From the NCBI GenBank assembly GCA_037951165.1, contig JBBDHG010000011.1:2755001-2819000 (forward strand): 64,000 bases of DNA, given 5' to 3'. The notes under the pieces are model-generated. The model made no database searches. It saw nothing but the letters and a program-made list of their open reading frames with translations, and had not been told where the DNA came from. The position numbers and the translations under genes were made by a program. The stretch is from Lophius americanus. Taxonomy: Eukaryota; Chordata; Actinopteri; Lophiiformes; Lophiidae. The number at the start of each line of letters is the position of its first letter. Positions within the stretch are counted from its first letter, which is position 1. This document shows, one piece after another, positions 13,075 to 22,599 of this stretch.

Positions 13075-13180
13075 TCGTCCTGGGTGTAGCTCGTCTCCCG
13101 CCCATTGTCAGCTGCGATAAGCTCCAGCCACCGCAACGCTGAAGATGATATGCGGTTACAGATATTGAATGAATGAAAAT
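13075..13180 (+). repeat. Fish repeat tail (SINE/LINE-type)
   Basis: Contains the block cccgcccattgtcagctg, then gcgataagctccagcc and gatatgcggttacagat, ending in GAATGAATGAA. It is a degraded copy of a tail found on many teleost retroelements, and it is duplicated inverted near 19.88-19.98 kb. Confidence 0.6.
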
Positions 13181-13384
13181 CCTTTTTTTATCCGGTTTGG
13201 CCCAAGTCAAAGATGATTTTGTCCCTGAATAAACTGATCAGTTTTGTGGCGGTCACACCTGCTTTGAGAAAATTGCATAAGATTCTGCTGGCAAGACTTT
13301 AAGGAAAAAGTAGTTTGCCACTAATGGATGATGTTTTTTCAATGATTGTCACAAACTGTGTAATCAGAAAGTTTTTTCATCAGT

Positions 13385-13717
13385 TCGATGGAAGTCACGC
13401 CCAAGCATTTGTGTTCATGGCAGGAAGAAGAAATATGGATGAAGAAACAGCAGAAAACACACATATGCTCACACACTAAGACACACCTGCGTAGGTAAAT
13501 CACACACACTTTAAAAGACATCCTAATTTTATGGAAAATAGCTTTTTTTTTAAACAGATACATATCTCTTTAAAATTAATGATATTTCGTGTAACTTAAA
13601 AGGTCATTTTATTTCTCATTTTGAGTCACACCTAACCAATTGTGTTCATGGCAGGAAGAAGAAATATGGATGAAGAAACAGCATAAAAATACACATACAA
13701 ACACACACCTACTTACA
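13385..13717. repeat. Local direct duplication split by the Tc1 element
   Basis: The block beginning GTCACGCCCAAGCATTTGTG at 13394 recurs as GTCACACCTAACCAATTGTG at 13625, followed in both cases by the same ATGGCAGGAAGAAG sequence. The second copy is cut by the Tc1-like element at 13718. Its remainder (TAACACACACTCTAAAAACA...) resumes at about 15078. Confidence 0.75.
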
Positions 13718-13719
13718 TA

Positions 13720-15072
13720 CACTGCTGAAAAACATGAGAGGAACACTTAAATCAGAGATTGGATCTCACTCAATCAAATATTCAAGTTAAAAATCTTTAT
13801 TGACAACATTGTGAAGTTCATTTAGAACAAAATGATGAAAGAACATTCAAATGAAAACTAAAATCAGGAACCCCCTGAGGACTGGATTCTGAATCACATC
13901 CAAAATTAAAGAGGCAAACTAAAGTCACAGGCTGATCCAACGTGAGTGAATTTCATCACATCAACTCATAATGAGACCCAGTTGTGTGTCCGACACCCCG
14001 TGCCTGTCCGCACTCCTGACAACATCTGGTCCTGCTCATGATGAGATGGTGGAGGATCTCAGCTGGATTCGGGTGTGAGGAACTTGAGGACCTGTTATTG
14101 GAAACAATGCTCTCATCATCCAGGAACTAACTACACACTCTGATCTCATGAGGCCAGACATTTTCCTTGACCAGAACCCAGTATCCACTGCACCAGTGTA
14201 AGAGGATTTCATCCTGGTATCTAACAGCAGTCAGGGTACCGTTGGCACCTGAAGGTCTGAGAGATCCTCCAAGGATCCGCCTCCCCAGACCATCATTGAC
14301 CCATAACCAATCCGGTCTTGTTGGATGATGTTGCAGGCAGCATAACGTTCACCACCGCGTCTCCAGACCCCTTCATGTTTGTCACATGTGCTGAGGGTGA
14401 ACCTGCTCTCATCTGTCAAGAGAATGGGGCACTAGTGGAGTACCTGCCAAGTCTTCTGCTCACCAGCGAATGCCAATTGCTGTCATGGTTTGGTACTGGG
14501 CTGAGAGCACAGGTCCCACTAGGGGACGCAGGACCCTCATGTCAAACCCATGCAGTCTGTTTCTGGTCCAGTAACCCACTGGAGATCATTTTGTATGGCT
14601 CTGAAATTGCTTCTCCTGTTCCTCCTCACACGGAGGAGTAGATACCGGTCCTGCTGGTGGGCCGTTGAATTTCTACGGCCCGGTCCAGCTTTCTTCGTGT
14701 GAAGGCCCGTCCCATGGGATCTCCTCAATGCTTTTGAAGCTGTGCTGGGAGAGACAGTAAATTCTTGCCACAGCTCGTATGGATGTGGCATCCTTGAGGA
14801 GCTGGACTACTTGTGGTATCTGAATGGGCTGCAGGTACCACATCATCATAAAATGATCTGTGGCCACCACCTGCAGAACCAGAACCTTTTGGGGGGTCAT
14901 TTTGCTGTGGCCTATTCCTGTCTACCTGTTTTCACATTCATCTGAACCCATGCAGCTGAAACTGACCCAGACGCCTTTTCTTCCTAACTGGACACAATTA
15001 TATCCCAGACGTTTAACGCACTCCGTGTTGTACTGTGATGATAAATTGTTCTCTTAAATCTTTGGAGCAGTG
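13720..15072 (-). mobile_element. Tc1-like DNA transposon, near full length, inactive
   Basis: The element has inverted ends (CACTGCTGAAAAACATGAGA on the left; ATCTTTGGAGCAGTG on the right) flanked by TA dinucleotides at 13718-13719 and 15073-15074, the Tc1/mariner target-site duplication. It is 1,353 bp. The minus strand carries broken transposase: an HTH-region piece at about 14537-14791 (CMGLT end) and a catalytic-region piece at about 14231-14419 (TDESRFTLST, then VWGGGS). These lie in different frames with stops between, so it is dead. Confidence 0.85.
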
Positions 15073-15429
15073 TAAATAACACACACTCTAAAAACATCCT
15101 ACTTTTATGGGAAATAACAAAAACCTGTATTAAAAAATTCTCTGTTTTTAAAATTTAATTTAAGGATCATTTTCAACAATTGGAAAAATTTGAAGGTAAA
15201 TCCGGTTAGTTTTAACTTAATGTGTGTGCTCTTACTTTTTAAAGCCTCAAATTCAGCTTTTTTATATATTTTTTTTATCAATTAAACACGATACTACTGC
15301 AAGAGACCAGTCAAAAGTTTGGACATCTTTCCATTCAAATGAATGGGAGGGGAAGACTGGGACTGTATATCCCATCATGTACAGGGAAGACCAGAGAAAT
15401 TGTCCACGGCAGAGAGTACGAGCAAACAC

Positions 15430-15655
15430 TGGAGCATAACAGGGCAGCATATTGGAGGGCAGTCTGTTCCTGTCGCCTCACAACATGAAGGTTCTGGCAT
15501 CCAGTAGAAATGTGAATATAGATGATTATTTGTCTCCGTGTGTGGTCCAGGGAAGATAGGGCCAACACTTCTCTATGAACCTCGCCCAAAGTGAGCTAGA
15601 ATCGGCTCCACCACCTGCAACCGTGTGCAGAGTCAGTGCATCCAGACAACGTTAG
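15430..15655 (+). repeat. tRNA-derived SINE-type repeat, degraded
   Basis: Contains the block CTGTCGCCTCACAACATGAA (compare the family's GTCGCCTCACAGCAAGAA), then after an internal deletion the AATGTGAATATAGATGATTATTTGTCTC and AGTGAGCTAGAATCGGCTCCACC portions. The order matches the widespread teleost tRNA-SINE with a LINE-type tail. Confidence 0.6.
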
Positions 15656-16044
15656 GTGTAAATGAACTGTTCCTCGGCCGAGCTTTTAGCACCATCGCTT
15701 TATTGAAGCTGTTCATTCATAATATTTTGGGATGGACTGGGAGAAATTAGACTTTTTATCAGTCAAAATTTCTGTGGATGTGTTTTTTTTGCTCTTTGAC
15801 TTTGGATATTGCAACTTGCCTTTGTCTTGTTTTCCTTTATTCTTACCTTCATCTAAATAGTTTCTGTGTGACAGTAGTGGCTGTCAACGGTTGGTGGTTT
15901 ATACCCCCTTCAGCTGAACTCATGTGGATAGTTCCACTGTATCGACACTCTTTGCCTGAATGTTTGCATCACAAGTGGAGCTGTGCAAGGGATTAAGTGA
16001 GAAGTAAGAGAATAAAGACACATTTTAAATTGTGGGAATTTGCT
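15656..16044. other. Spacer 3' of the minus-strand lectin gene
   Basis: No gene or repeat recognised. It lies between the SINE relic and the poly(A) signal of the lectin gene. Confidence 0.5.
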
Positions 16045-16050
16045 TTTATT
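16045..16050 (-). terminator. Poly(A) signal AATAAA, lectin gene (minus)
   Basis: AATAAA on the minus strand, about 125 nt past the lectin stop codon. Confidence 0.6.
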
Positions 16051-16174
16051 TGATTCCAGATAACACAAAAAGTAGATTTAAATCTGAGTGACTTCTACGG
16101 AGGACCTTTTACTTGTAGAGCTTTGAATTTGTGAGAGGTTGTCATTTAGGGCCTCGTGTCATAGTTTCACTTTT

Positions 16175-16444
16175 TCACTTTTTCAGTATAGGGGAATCAG
16201 CAGAGCTCCAAACTTTCTGAGCCTCGCCGTACACCTCCAGTACGCCGTCATTGGTCAGTTGCAGGCGGACCATATTGCATTCTAATTGGTCAGTATTTGT
16301 GCACCATGAGGAAGTATTACTCTGGGTATACATGACCAGGTTGCAGTCACTCTGCATGCACAGACGGAAAGCATCTGTTCCCCAGGTTCCTGAATCCCAC
16401 TTACGATTTTCACATTTATCATAGATGACAAAGTTACCGTCATC
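16175..16444 (-). CDS. Lectin (minus copy) coding exon 3
   Basis: Encodes residues 31-119, nearly the whole B-lectin domain, ending in LKK and TGA. The acceptor is CTGCAG. Confidence 0.9.
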   Translation of the reverse strand, partial: DDGNFVIYDKCENRKWDSGTWGTDAFRLCMQSDCNLVMYTQSNTSSWCTNTDQLECNMVRLQLTNDGVLEVYGEAQKVWSSADSPILKK

Positions 16445-16739
16445 CTGCAGGAAGGAAACACAGAGAAAAATGACTGTTATCAAAATATGCATTTGTTTCA
16501 TAGTCACTTTCAGAAAGGCGTACAAACATTTTGACGAGCTCCTGGTCTTCAAATATTCTACAGTAGGCCAACTATGCATATGTTTAATATATAAGTTTGT
16601 AATCAAAGTTTAAAAAATGATGTAAACCTTTAGAAAATTGTGTACATACTTGGAAAATCGCCTTCCACTTCCCGTTGTTGGACATCAAAAAGTCTCCCTT
16701 GCGGAGCTCATCATTTTTGGATAAATAGTTCTTGCTCAT
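16175..16739 (-). CDS. B-type mannose-binding lectin (pufflectin-like), minus copy
   Basis: A complete small lectin gene of 119 aa. Coding exons are 16650-16739 (30 codons, from ATG) and 16175-16444 (89 codons plus stop), joined in phase 0 through GTATGT and CTGCAG. The product is a single bulb-type (B-lectin) domain, the fold of monocot mannose lectins that fish use in skin and gut mucus. It carries the mannose motif QxDxNxVxY twice in canonical form: QDDGNFVIY, whose Q is the last codon of the first exon, and QSDCNLVMY. The third repeat (TNDGVLEVY) is degenerate. No signal peptide is visible; related fish lectins also lack one. A 5' UTR exon ends at 16983. It is transcribed away from the plus-strand copy at 22 kb. 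Confidence 0.9.
16650..16739 (-). CDS. Lectin (minus copy) coding exon 2 with start
   Basis: Encodes residues 1-30 (MSKNYLSKNDELRKGDFL...). The exon begins at 16743, 4 nt before the ATG, after a TTCCAG acceptor. Confidence 0.9.
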
Positions 16740-16982
16740 GATTCTGGAACAAAGAGAAAAACATGCATTGTTGTAGACACGAATGAATTTAGTGAAAATA
16801 TATGTTGTGCGAGTTGGAATTCGTTTTTGCAATGAAAAACTCCATATTTTGAAACAATAATCATTTGGAAAATGTCAACAGCACAGACTTAGGAGTAAAC
16901 TGCAATGATTCCTTTATTTAAATAATCTTGCACCATCATGTGTGAATCCATCATCATCAATAAAAACGTATCAAATACTTAC

Positions 16983-17035
16983 AGGCTTGAATGTTGTACC
17001 TCAGTCCGATTAAATGCAGAAGATGAGGAGTGAAG
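16983..17035 (-). other. Lectin (minus copy) 5' UTR exon 1
   Basis: Ends at a CCT|GTAAGT donor. The upstream limit is set only by the TATA box about 25-30 bp further up, so the start is approximate. The same exon exists in the plus-strand copy, ending at 21733. Confidence 0.65.
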
Positions 17036-17390
17036 TGAAAGACATTAAATTCATTCCATTTTTATACACTTGAATTAGGGGTGGCGAGAGAAGGAGTGGG
17101 CAGAGAAGGGCGTGACATCCTTCTCTTTGGAAACCGTCAAATCAACAATGAGTCAGCCTTTATGATAACAGCTATATTGTATGTTGTATAGTTAGTCCTA
17201 TATAATATAGTTTATACATCTTCACTGGGTTTTGATTTATCACACAGAGTTTCTTTGATCACAAAATATCTAATTGAGTAGATATTAACAAAATCATTTT
17301 GGGCCCATTAAGGCCAGGGTTATATGAAAACAAAAAGAAGATCTGAACCTGCTGATTTAGTCTGAAAGAACAAACTTTAGGCTAAAAATC
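17036..17390 (-). promoter_or_regulatory. Lectin promoter (minus copy)
   Basis: On the minus strand TATAAAAA lies at 17066-17059 and an AP-1-type TGACTCA at 17155-17149. About 300 bp upstream is closely similar to the promoter of the plus-strand copy (21.37-21.68 kb), so both genes probably share expression control. Confidence 0.65.
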
Positions 17391-17454
17391 TAAACAAGAA
17401 ATGTGAATCTGATTTTTAAAGTTTCTCACACTAAAAGAAGAAGAGCAAAGACAA

Positions 17455-17585
17455 AAAAAAAACATGTCTATTACACCTTTACAAGCCCTAAAACTAAGGG
17501 TTTCAAGAACAAGATGAAATCCTTTGTTGATCATCTTCCAATTGGGAGACGGCCGATCTACCCACTGAGCTACAGCTGCCCCAAA
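17455..17585 (-). repeat. tRNA-derived SINE head (minus)
   Basis: On the minus strand GGGGCAGCTGTAGCTCAGTG continues as GGTAGA, an RNA polymerase III A-box region typical of teleost tRNA-SINEs. The B box and tail are poorly preserved. Confidence 0.6.
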
Positions 17586-18245
17586 ACGTAAGTGAATACA
17601 TTTACCAAAGTACAATTCTGAGATTTTTCTTCCTTCATTGGACATTTTCAATATCAGCTACTTTATACTTCTAATTTACTTTAATCAGTACATATACTTG
17701 AACAACTTAAACTATTACACATTAATAGCTTTGAACAAAGAATTACAGCAAGCTTGGAATTGAATATATCGTGACTAAAAATCTGTTCTTCGCACCAAGT
17801 CAAGTGTGAGAATAAACAAACCTCGCTCAGTTCTCTGGAAGTTACAAATGCTTGGACAAACATAAAAAACGTGATGAATGGCATGACGTTGAGGAAGAAT
17901 TCAACCGAAGCAGTGATTAACGCTTACATTTATTTTTCACACACTCTGAAAACTTCCACGGAACTCACCTGGACAAAGGTCAGACTTTGAAAAAAACTGG
18001 ATCCTTGGGAGAGTGACGAGGAGAGAGCAACTGTTAACCCTGAGGCTCATGGGAGTTTTTCACCTTGCCACTTTTGAGGGAAAGATGATTTCTGCTTTTT
18101 AGCAGAAATGTCTGGTCTAGAATGTCAGGTCATCATGTGAGTGAACTTGCTCCAATTATTATTGTGTTAGTAAACATTTGCTTGTTTACTATAAACTTGA
18201 CACGGAAATCTTCAACGCCGGAATACCAAGAATACGTAATAATAC
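17586..18245. other. Spacer in the centre of the inverted duplication
   Basis: No gene or clear repeat seen. Confidence 0.5.
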
Positions 18246-18532
18246 ATAAACTTCTCCGTCGCTCCTGAAGGATGACTCTGGTGTCACTGCTTCGGCCACT
18301 GTGTGCTCAAATTTCTGTGACGTCACACAGCGCATGGGAAAATATGCGAAACTGTCTGAACTTGTACCATTTATTTATATGTATATATATATTTATCTAT
18401 TCAATATTTATTTCATATTTATTTAATATTTGACAACTGCACATCATTGTGCTTGCGCTGTGACGTCACAGAAATTTAAAGACACAATGCAGTGACACCA
18501 GAGACATCCTTCTGGAGCGAAGGAGAGGTTTA
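18246..18532. mobile_element. Foldback (MITE-like) element with CRE palindromes
   Basis: Two imperfect ~80 bp inverted arms (18246-18335 and 18453-18532) pair across an AT-rich centre. Matching blocks include ATAAAC...CTCC against GGAG...GTTTAT, CTCTGGTGTCACTGC against GCAGTGACACCAGAG, and AAATTTCTGTGACGTCA against TGACGTCACAGAAATTT. Each arm carries the palindrome TGACGTCA (18318 and 18461). No coding capacity. Confidence 0.7.
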
Positions 18533-18679
18533 TAGATCATTAGATATGTTTGGTAGTTAGGGTGAGCATCGGAATGCTTATCTTGTTCAAGTTAATAGTA
18601 TAAAAGCTGCAAAACGCAGGTTTCCCAACATAATAAGTGGAGCATGTTCGCTTACGGTGGACAAACACTATTGAAACAT

Positions 18680-19333
18680 CATGTCCCTCAGCAAAGTTTC
18701 AAGAGCCAGGAGAAGATCCCATGGGACGGGCCGTTACACGAACAAAGCTTGACCGGGCCCTAGAAAGTCAACAGCCCAGCAGAAGGACCGGTATCTACTC
18801 CTCAACATGAAGACAAGCAGGAGGAGCAATGCCAAAGCCCGATAAAATGACCTCCAGTGGGTTACTGGAGTGCATATTTTGGACCAAACGGTCAGAAATA
18901 GACTCCATGAGGGTGGCATGTCCAACGTCCTCTAGTGGGTCCAGTGCTAAGAGTATTTACTGGAGAACACGAGAATTGGAAGGTTCTCAACTGGTACCCC
19001 ATCACCCTCAGCACATGTGACAAACATGAAGGGGTCCGGAGACGCGGTTGTGAATCTTATGCTGCATGTAACTTCATCCATGGGTTCTGATGGGTGTGAT
19101 GAAATTCATTCACGTTGGATCAGCCTGTGACTTTAGTTTGCCTCTTTAATTTTGGATGTGATTCAGAATCCAGTCCTCAGGGGGTTCCTGATTTTAGTTT
19201 TCATTTGAATGTTCTTTCATCATTTTGTTCTAAATGAACTTCAATGTTGTCAATAAAGATTTTTAACTTGAATATTTGATTGAGTGAGATCCAATCTCTG
19301 ATTTAAGTGTTCCTCTCATGTTTTTCAGCAGTG
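18680..19333 (+). mobile_element. Tc1-like element, truncated and internally deleted copy
   Basis: Inverted counterpart of the element at 13.72-15.07 kb. It keeps the HTH-region block (GATCCCATGGGACGGGCC) and the terminal end ...CAGCAGTG, followed by TA at 19334. It lacks the first ~290 bp and about 390 bp of the catalytic region. Confidence 0.8.
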
Positions 19334-20110
19334 TATGTAAGTAGGTGTGTGTTTGTATGTGTATTTTTATGCTGTTTCTTCATCCATATTTCTTCTTCCT
19401 GCCATGAACACAATTGGTTAGGTGTGACTCAAAATGAGAAATAAAATGACCTTTTAAGTTACACGAAATATCATTAATTTTAAAGAGATATGTATCTGTT
19501 TAAAAAAAAAGCTTTTTTCCATAAAATTAGGATGTCTTTTAAAGTGTGTGTGATTTACCTACGCAGGTGTGTCTTAGTGTGTGAGCATATGTGTGTTTTC
19601 TGCTGTTTCTTCATCCATATTTCTTCTTCCTGCCATGAACACAAATGCTTGGGCGTGACTTCCATCGAACTGATGAAAAAACTTTCTGATTACACAGTTT
19701 GTGACAATCATTGAAAAAACATCATCCATTAGTGGCAAACTACTTTTTCCTTAAAGTCTTGCCAGCAGAATCTTATGCAATTTTCTCAAAGCAGGTGTGA
19801 CCGCCACAAAACTGATCAGTTTATTCAGGGACAAAATCCTCTTTGACTTGGGCCAAACCGGATAAAAAAAGGATTTTCATTCATTCAATATCTGTAACCG
19901 CATATCATCTTCAGCGTTGCGGTGGCTGGAGCTTATCGCAGCTGACAATGGGCGGGAGACGAGCTACACCCAGGACGAAGTTCTGATGTGTCCAAAAACA
20001 TTTGGCTTTGGAACATTGTAGAGTACAATGTCTATAGTTAGGTATAAAGTCGGAGAAAATGTATATTTTCAAGTAAAGTTAAAGTATCTAAAATTGTTGT
20101 CTCAGTCTGA

Positions 20111-20447
20111 CGTTCTGATGGAGCTCTAAGACATCAGGGCAGTTTTGGGGCTTTATGTTGAAGCTTAGAGAGATGCTTTGTGACCCTGGTGTGGTTTGGT
20201 GCAGCATCAGCAGTAATGTGGCTCTTATATCGGTCCATTGTGGTGAAGAGGGATCTGAGTCGTTAGGCAAAGCTCTCAATTTACCAATCATCTGATCAGA
20301 ACGATCCACCTGGAAGTCTCTTTTTGGAGGATTTTCAGACTCATCATCCGACTGGGAGAAGACCCCAGTGTGGACCCAGAACTCGCTGGTGGGTATGCCT
20401 CTGTCCGGCATCCTAACTCCAACCCCAGACAAGTGAAAGTAGAGGAA
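20111..20447 (-). mobile_element. LINE-derived insert in the right arm
   Basis: This segment is absent from the otherwise collinear left arm. It contains GTGGTGAAGAGGGATCTGAG and the AAAGCTCTCAATTTACC block, which is seen in teleost L2-type RT C-termini. It entered after, or was lost from the other arm after, the inverted duplication. Confidence 0.5.
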
Positions 20448-20829
20448 TGAATGAATGACTGAATACATTAGATTATTTGACTATTTGCAAAACAATAAAC
20501 ACAAAAACATGCAGTTATGGAACAATTCAATTGTTTGTTTGTTTTTTCCCATAACTGGTGCCGTTTGCAAAAAAAATACAAAAAATATAAACTTGAAAAG
20601 TCCTCCAATATTGTAGTTTTTTAGGACACATATGTCACTTTAACCCTTAAATGTCCTCAACAACAGAAAAGCTGTTGAAATGTATTTCCTGTCATATTTC
20701 ATTTTTTTAATTAAATTATAAGTAAGACACTGTATTTTTACCATAAAAAGAAAAATCATTTGGTCAAGCATGTTTTAAAAAGTAAAGAATGACATCAAAC
20801 TCATAAAAACATTCTGTATGCATGGAAAA

Positions 20830-20950
20830 TTGTTAATGTCTCCTCCTCAGTGACCCCTTTGACATATGGGGTCCTCCAGGGCTCCTTCCTCGGACCCTTA
20901 CTCTTTAGCGTATACATGCATGTCGCTGGAACATATCATAGGCAGGTTCA
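20830..20950 (+). mobile_element. Reverse-transcriptase fragment (LINE), inverted copy
   Basis: Plus-strand counterpart of the RT motif relic at 12.44-12.57 kb (QGSFLGPLL). Confidence 0.7.
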
Positions 20951-21369
20951 ATCAAGTGCCACACATTTTCAATCAGAAATAGTGACTCAAAATGTGCTCA
21001 ATCAAACAGCATGAATCTGGATGCAGGCATTTTTCCTGATTCATATTTCCTGTTAAGAATATAAAAGTTTAAATATGGAATAGGTTCCACAGAACTGACC
21101 AGTAAACTTTGCAATTGTGTCACTGTGTGGCAATCAGTAATCCTCAAATACTGCCACATATAATCTTATTTGCTTTCCTCAGAGTTATCTAACTTCCACA
21201 GAACTTTCTGACTTGCTTTGTGATAACATTGAGTGTTTACTCTTACGCTTGGAGTCAATATTGCACACAAAGAATAGATATGGAGTAAAAGTGGTTTCTG
21301 TAAATTTCCTGGGATATTTGGTGTCATTCCCACAAAAGAGGGAATTTTCAAATAAAGAAGAATACTTTG

Positions 21370-21684
21370 TCTTCATATAACCCTGGCCTTAATGGAAAAG
21401 GGCCCAAAATGATTTTGTTAATATCTACTCAATTAGATATTTTGATATTGCGATCAAAGAAACTCTGTGTGATAAATCAAAACCCAGTGAAGATGTATAA
21501 ACTATATTTGATATATAGGACTAACTATACAACATACAATATAGCTGTTATCATAAAGGCTGACTCATTGTTGATTTGACGGTTTCCAAAGAGAAGGATG
21601 TCACGCCCTTCTCTGCCCACTCCTTCTCTCGCCGCCCCTAATTCAAGTATATAAAAATGGAATGAATTTAATGTCTTTCAATTC
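21370..21684 (+). promoter_or_regulatory. Lectin promoter (plus copy)
   Basis: TATATAAAAA at 21648-21657, with the AP-1-type TGACTCA at 21561-21567 about 80 bp further upstream. Closely similar to 17.05-17.39 kb on the other strand. Confidence 0.65.
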
Positions 21685-21733
21685 ACTCCTCATCTTCTGC
21701 ATTTAATCGGACTGAGGTACAACATTCAAGCCT
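21685..21733 (+). other. Lectin (plus copy) 5' UTR exon 1
   Basis: Ends at CCT|GTAAGT (donor at 21734). The start is approximate, placed from the TATA box. Confidence 0.6.
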
Positions 21734-22009
21734 GTAAGTATTTGATACGTTTTTATTGATGATGATGGATTCACACATGATGGTGCAAGATTATTTAAAT
21801 AAAGGAATAATTTTTCAGTAGTAAATCAAGTTCACTACTAAATCTGTTATCTTTACACTCTGTTTAAATTAGTAATTATATAAAAATGCGTTGTCTTTGA
21901 TTTATGTTTATTAGTGTCAATTGAAGATAATATATCAACCCTACAATTCAATTTTAAAAGATCACAATTCAATCAATAACAACACAGGCTTTCTTTTTGT
22001 TCCAGAATC

Positions 22010-22099
22010 ATGAGCTGTAACTACATGTCCAAAAATGATGAGCTCCGCAAGGGAGACTACCTGAAGTCCAACAACGGGAAATGGTCGGCTATCTTCCAG
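22010..22099 (+). CDS. Lectin (plus copy) coding exon 2 with start
   Basis: Encodes residues 1-30 (MSCNYMSKNDELRKGDYL...); the exon begins at 22006 after TTCCAG. Confidence 0.88.
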
Positions 22100-22505
22100 G
22101 TAAGTACTCGAGAACATTTGAAGTCCAGGAGCTCATCAAAATTCACATCAAACGGTTTGTAAACCTTTCTGAAAGTCACTATGAAACAAATCCAAATTTT
22201 TAACAACGGTCCTGTTTCTCTGTGTTTTTGTCCTGCAGGATGATGGTAACTTTGTCATCTATGATAAATGTGAGAATATTACGTGGGCTTCAGGAACCTA
22301 TGGACCACATGCTTTCCGTCTGTGCCTGCAGAGTAACTGCAACCTGATCATATACGACCAAAGAAACACCAGTCTTTGGAGCTCAAGGTCCGGCATGTTA
22401 GAGTGCAACATGTGCCGCCTGCAATTGACCGATGATGGAGTATTGGAGTTGTACAGGGAGGCTGAAATGATCTGGAACACCACTGACCTCATGGGAAAAA
22501 AATGA
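22010..22505 (+). CDS. B-type mannose-binding lectin (pufflectin-like), plus copy
   Basis: A complete lectin gene of 118 aa. Coding exons are 22010-22099 (30 codons) and 22239-22505 (88 codons plus TGA), phase 0, with a CAG|GTAAGT donor and TCCTGCAG acceptor. The architecture is the same as the minus copy. The first mannose motif is canonical (QDDGNFVIY). The second has changed at two motif positions (QSNCNLIIY: D to N and V to I). The third is degenerate (TDDGVLELY). No signal peptide is visible. The sequence has diverged well beyond the flanking arms, which suggests selection or an older duplication than the arms imply. Specificity may differ from the other copy, but this is inference. Confidence 0.9.
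22239..22505 (+). CDS. Lectin (plus copy) coding exon 3
   Basis: Encodes residues 31-118 with the main part of the B-lectin domain. Confidence 0.88.
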   Translation, partial: DDGNFVIYDKCENITWASGTYGPHAFRLCLQSNCNLIIYDQRNTSLWSSRSGMLECNMCRLQLTDDGVLELYREAEMIWNTTDLMGKK

Positions 22506-22580
22506 TAAATGTTGTCATGAAGTGAAAAGCATTTTGAAATGAAACTCAACTTAACCTAAATGCTTCGTAATTTGGAATCC

Positions 22581-22586
22581 AATAAA
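22581..22586 (+). terminator. Poly(A) signal AATAAA, lectin gene (plus)
   Basis: AATAAA 75 nt past the stop codon. Confidence 0.7.
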
Positions 22587-22599
22587 AACACATTTTCAT

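Larger units (their letters stand above)
11940..14785. repeat. Left arm of large inverted duplication
   Basis: This arm is the reverse complement of about 18.68-21.34 kb. Landmarks in order from the left: a block with TGTGTGCAATATTGACTC, an RT-derived block near 12.45-12.56 kb, the repeat tail near 13.08-13.17 kb, the ATGGCAGGAAGAAGAAATAT block twice (13.42 and 13.65 kb), then the Tc1-like element. All recur inverted on the right. The left arm has about 85 bp near 12.28-12.36 kb that the right lacks. The right arm has an extra ~340 bp near 20.11-20.45 kb and has lost ~390 bp of the Tc1 element. Confidence 0.9.
18680..21345. repeat. Right arm of large inverted duplication
   Basis: Reverse complement of about 11.94-14.79 kb. 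A 75-codon frame on the plus strand at 19490-19714 differs from its partner at 13339-13563 (minus) by a single residue, showing very high identity. It runs straight into the promoter of the plus-strand lectin gene at about 21.36 kb. Confidence 0.9.

Noticed and set aside
17540..17585. Possible tRNA gene (minus strand GTAGCTCAGTGGGTAGA)
   Set aside because: The A box is tRNA-like but no complete cloverleaf follows; the surrounding sequence is SINE-like.
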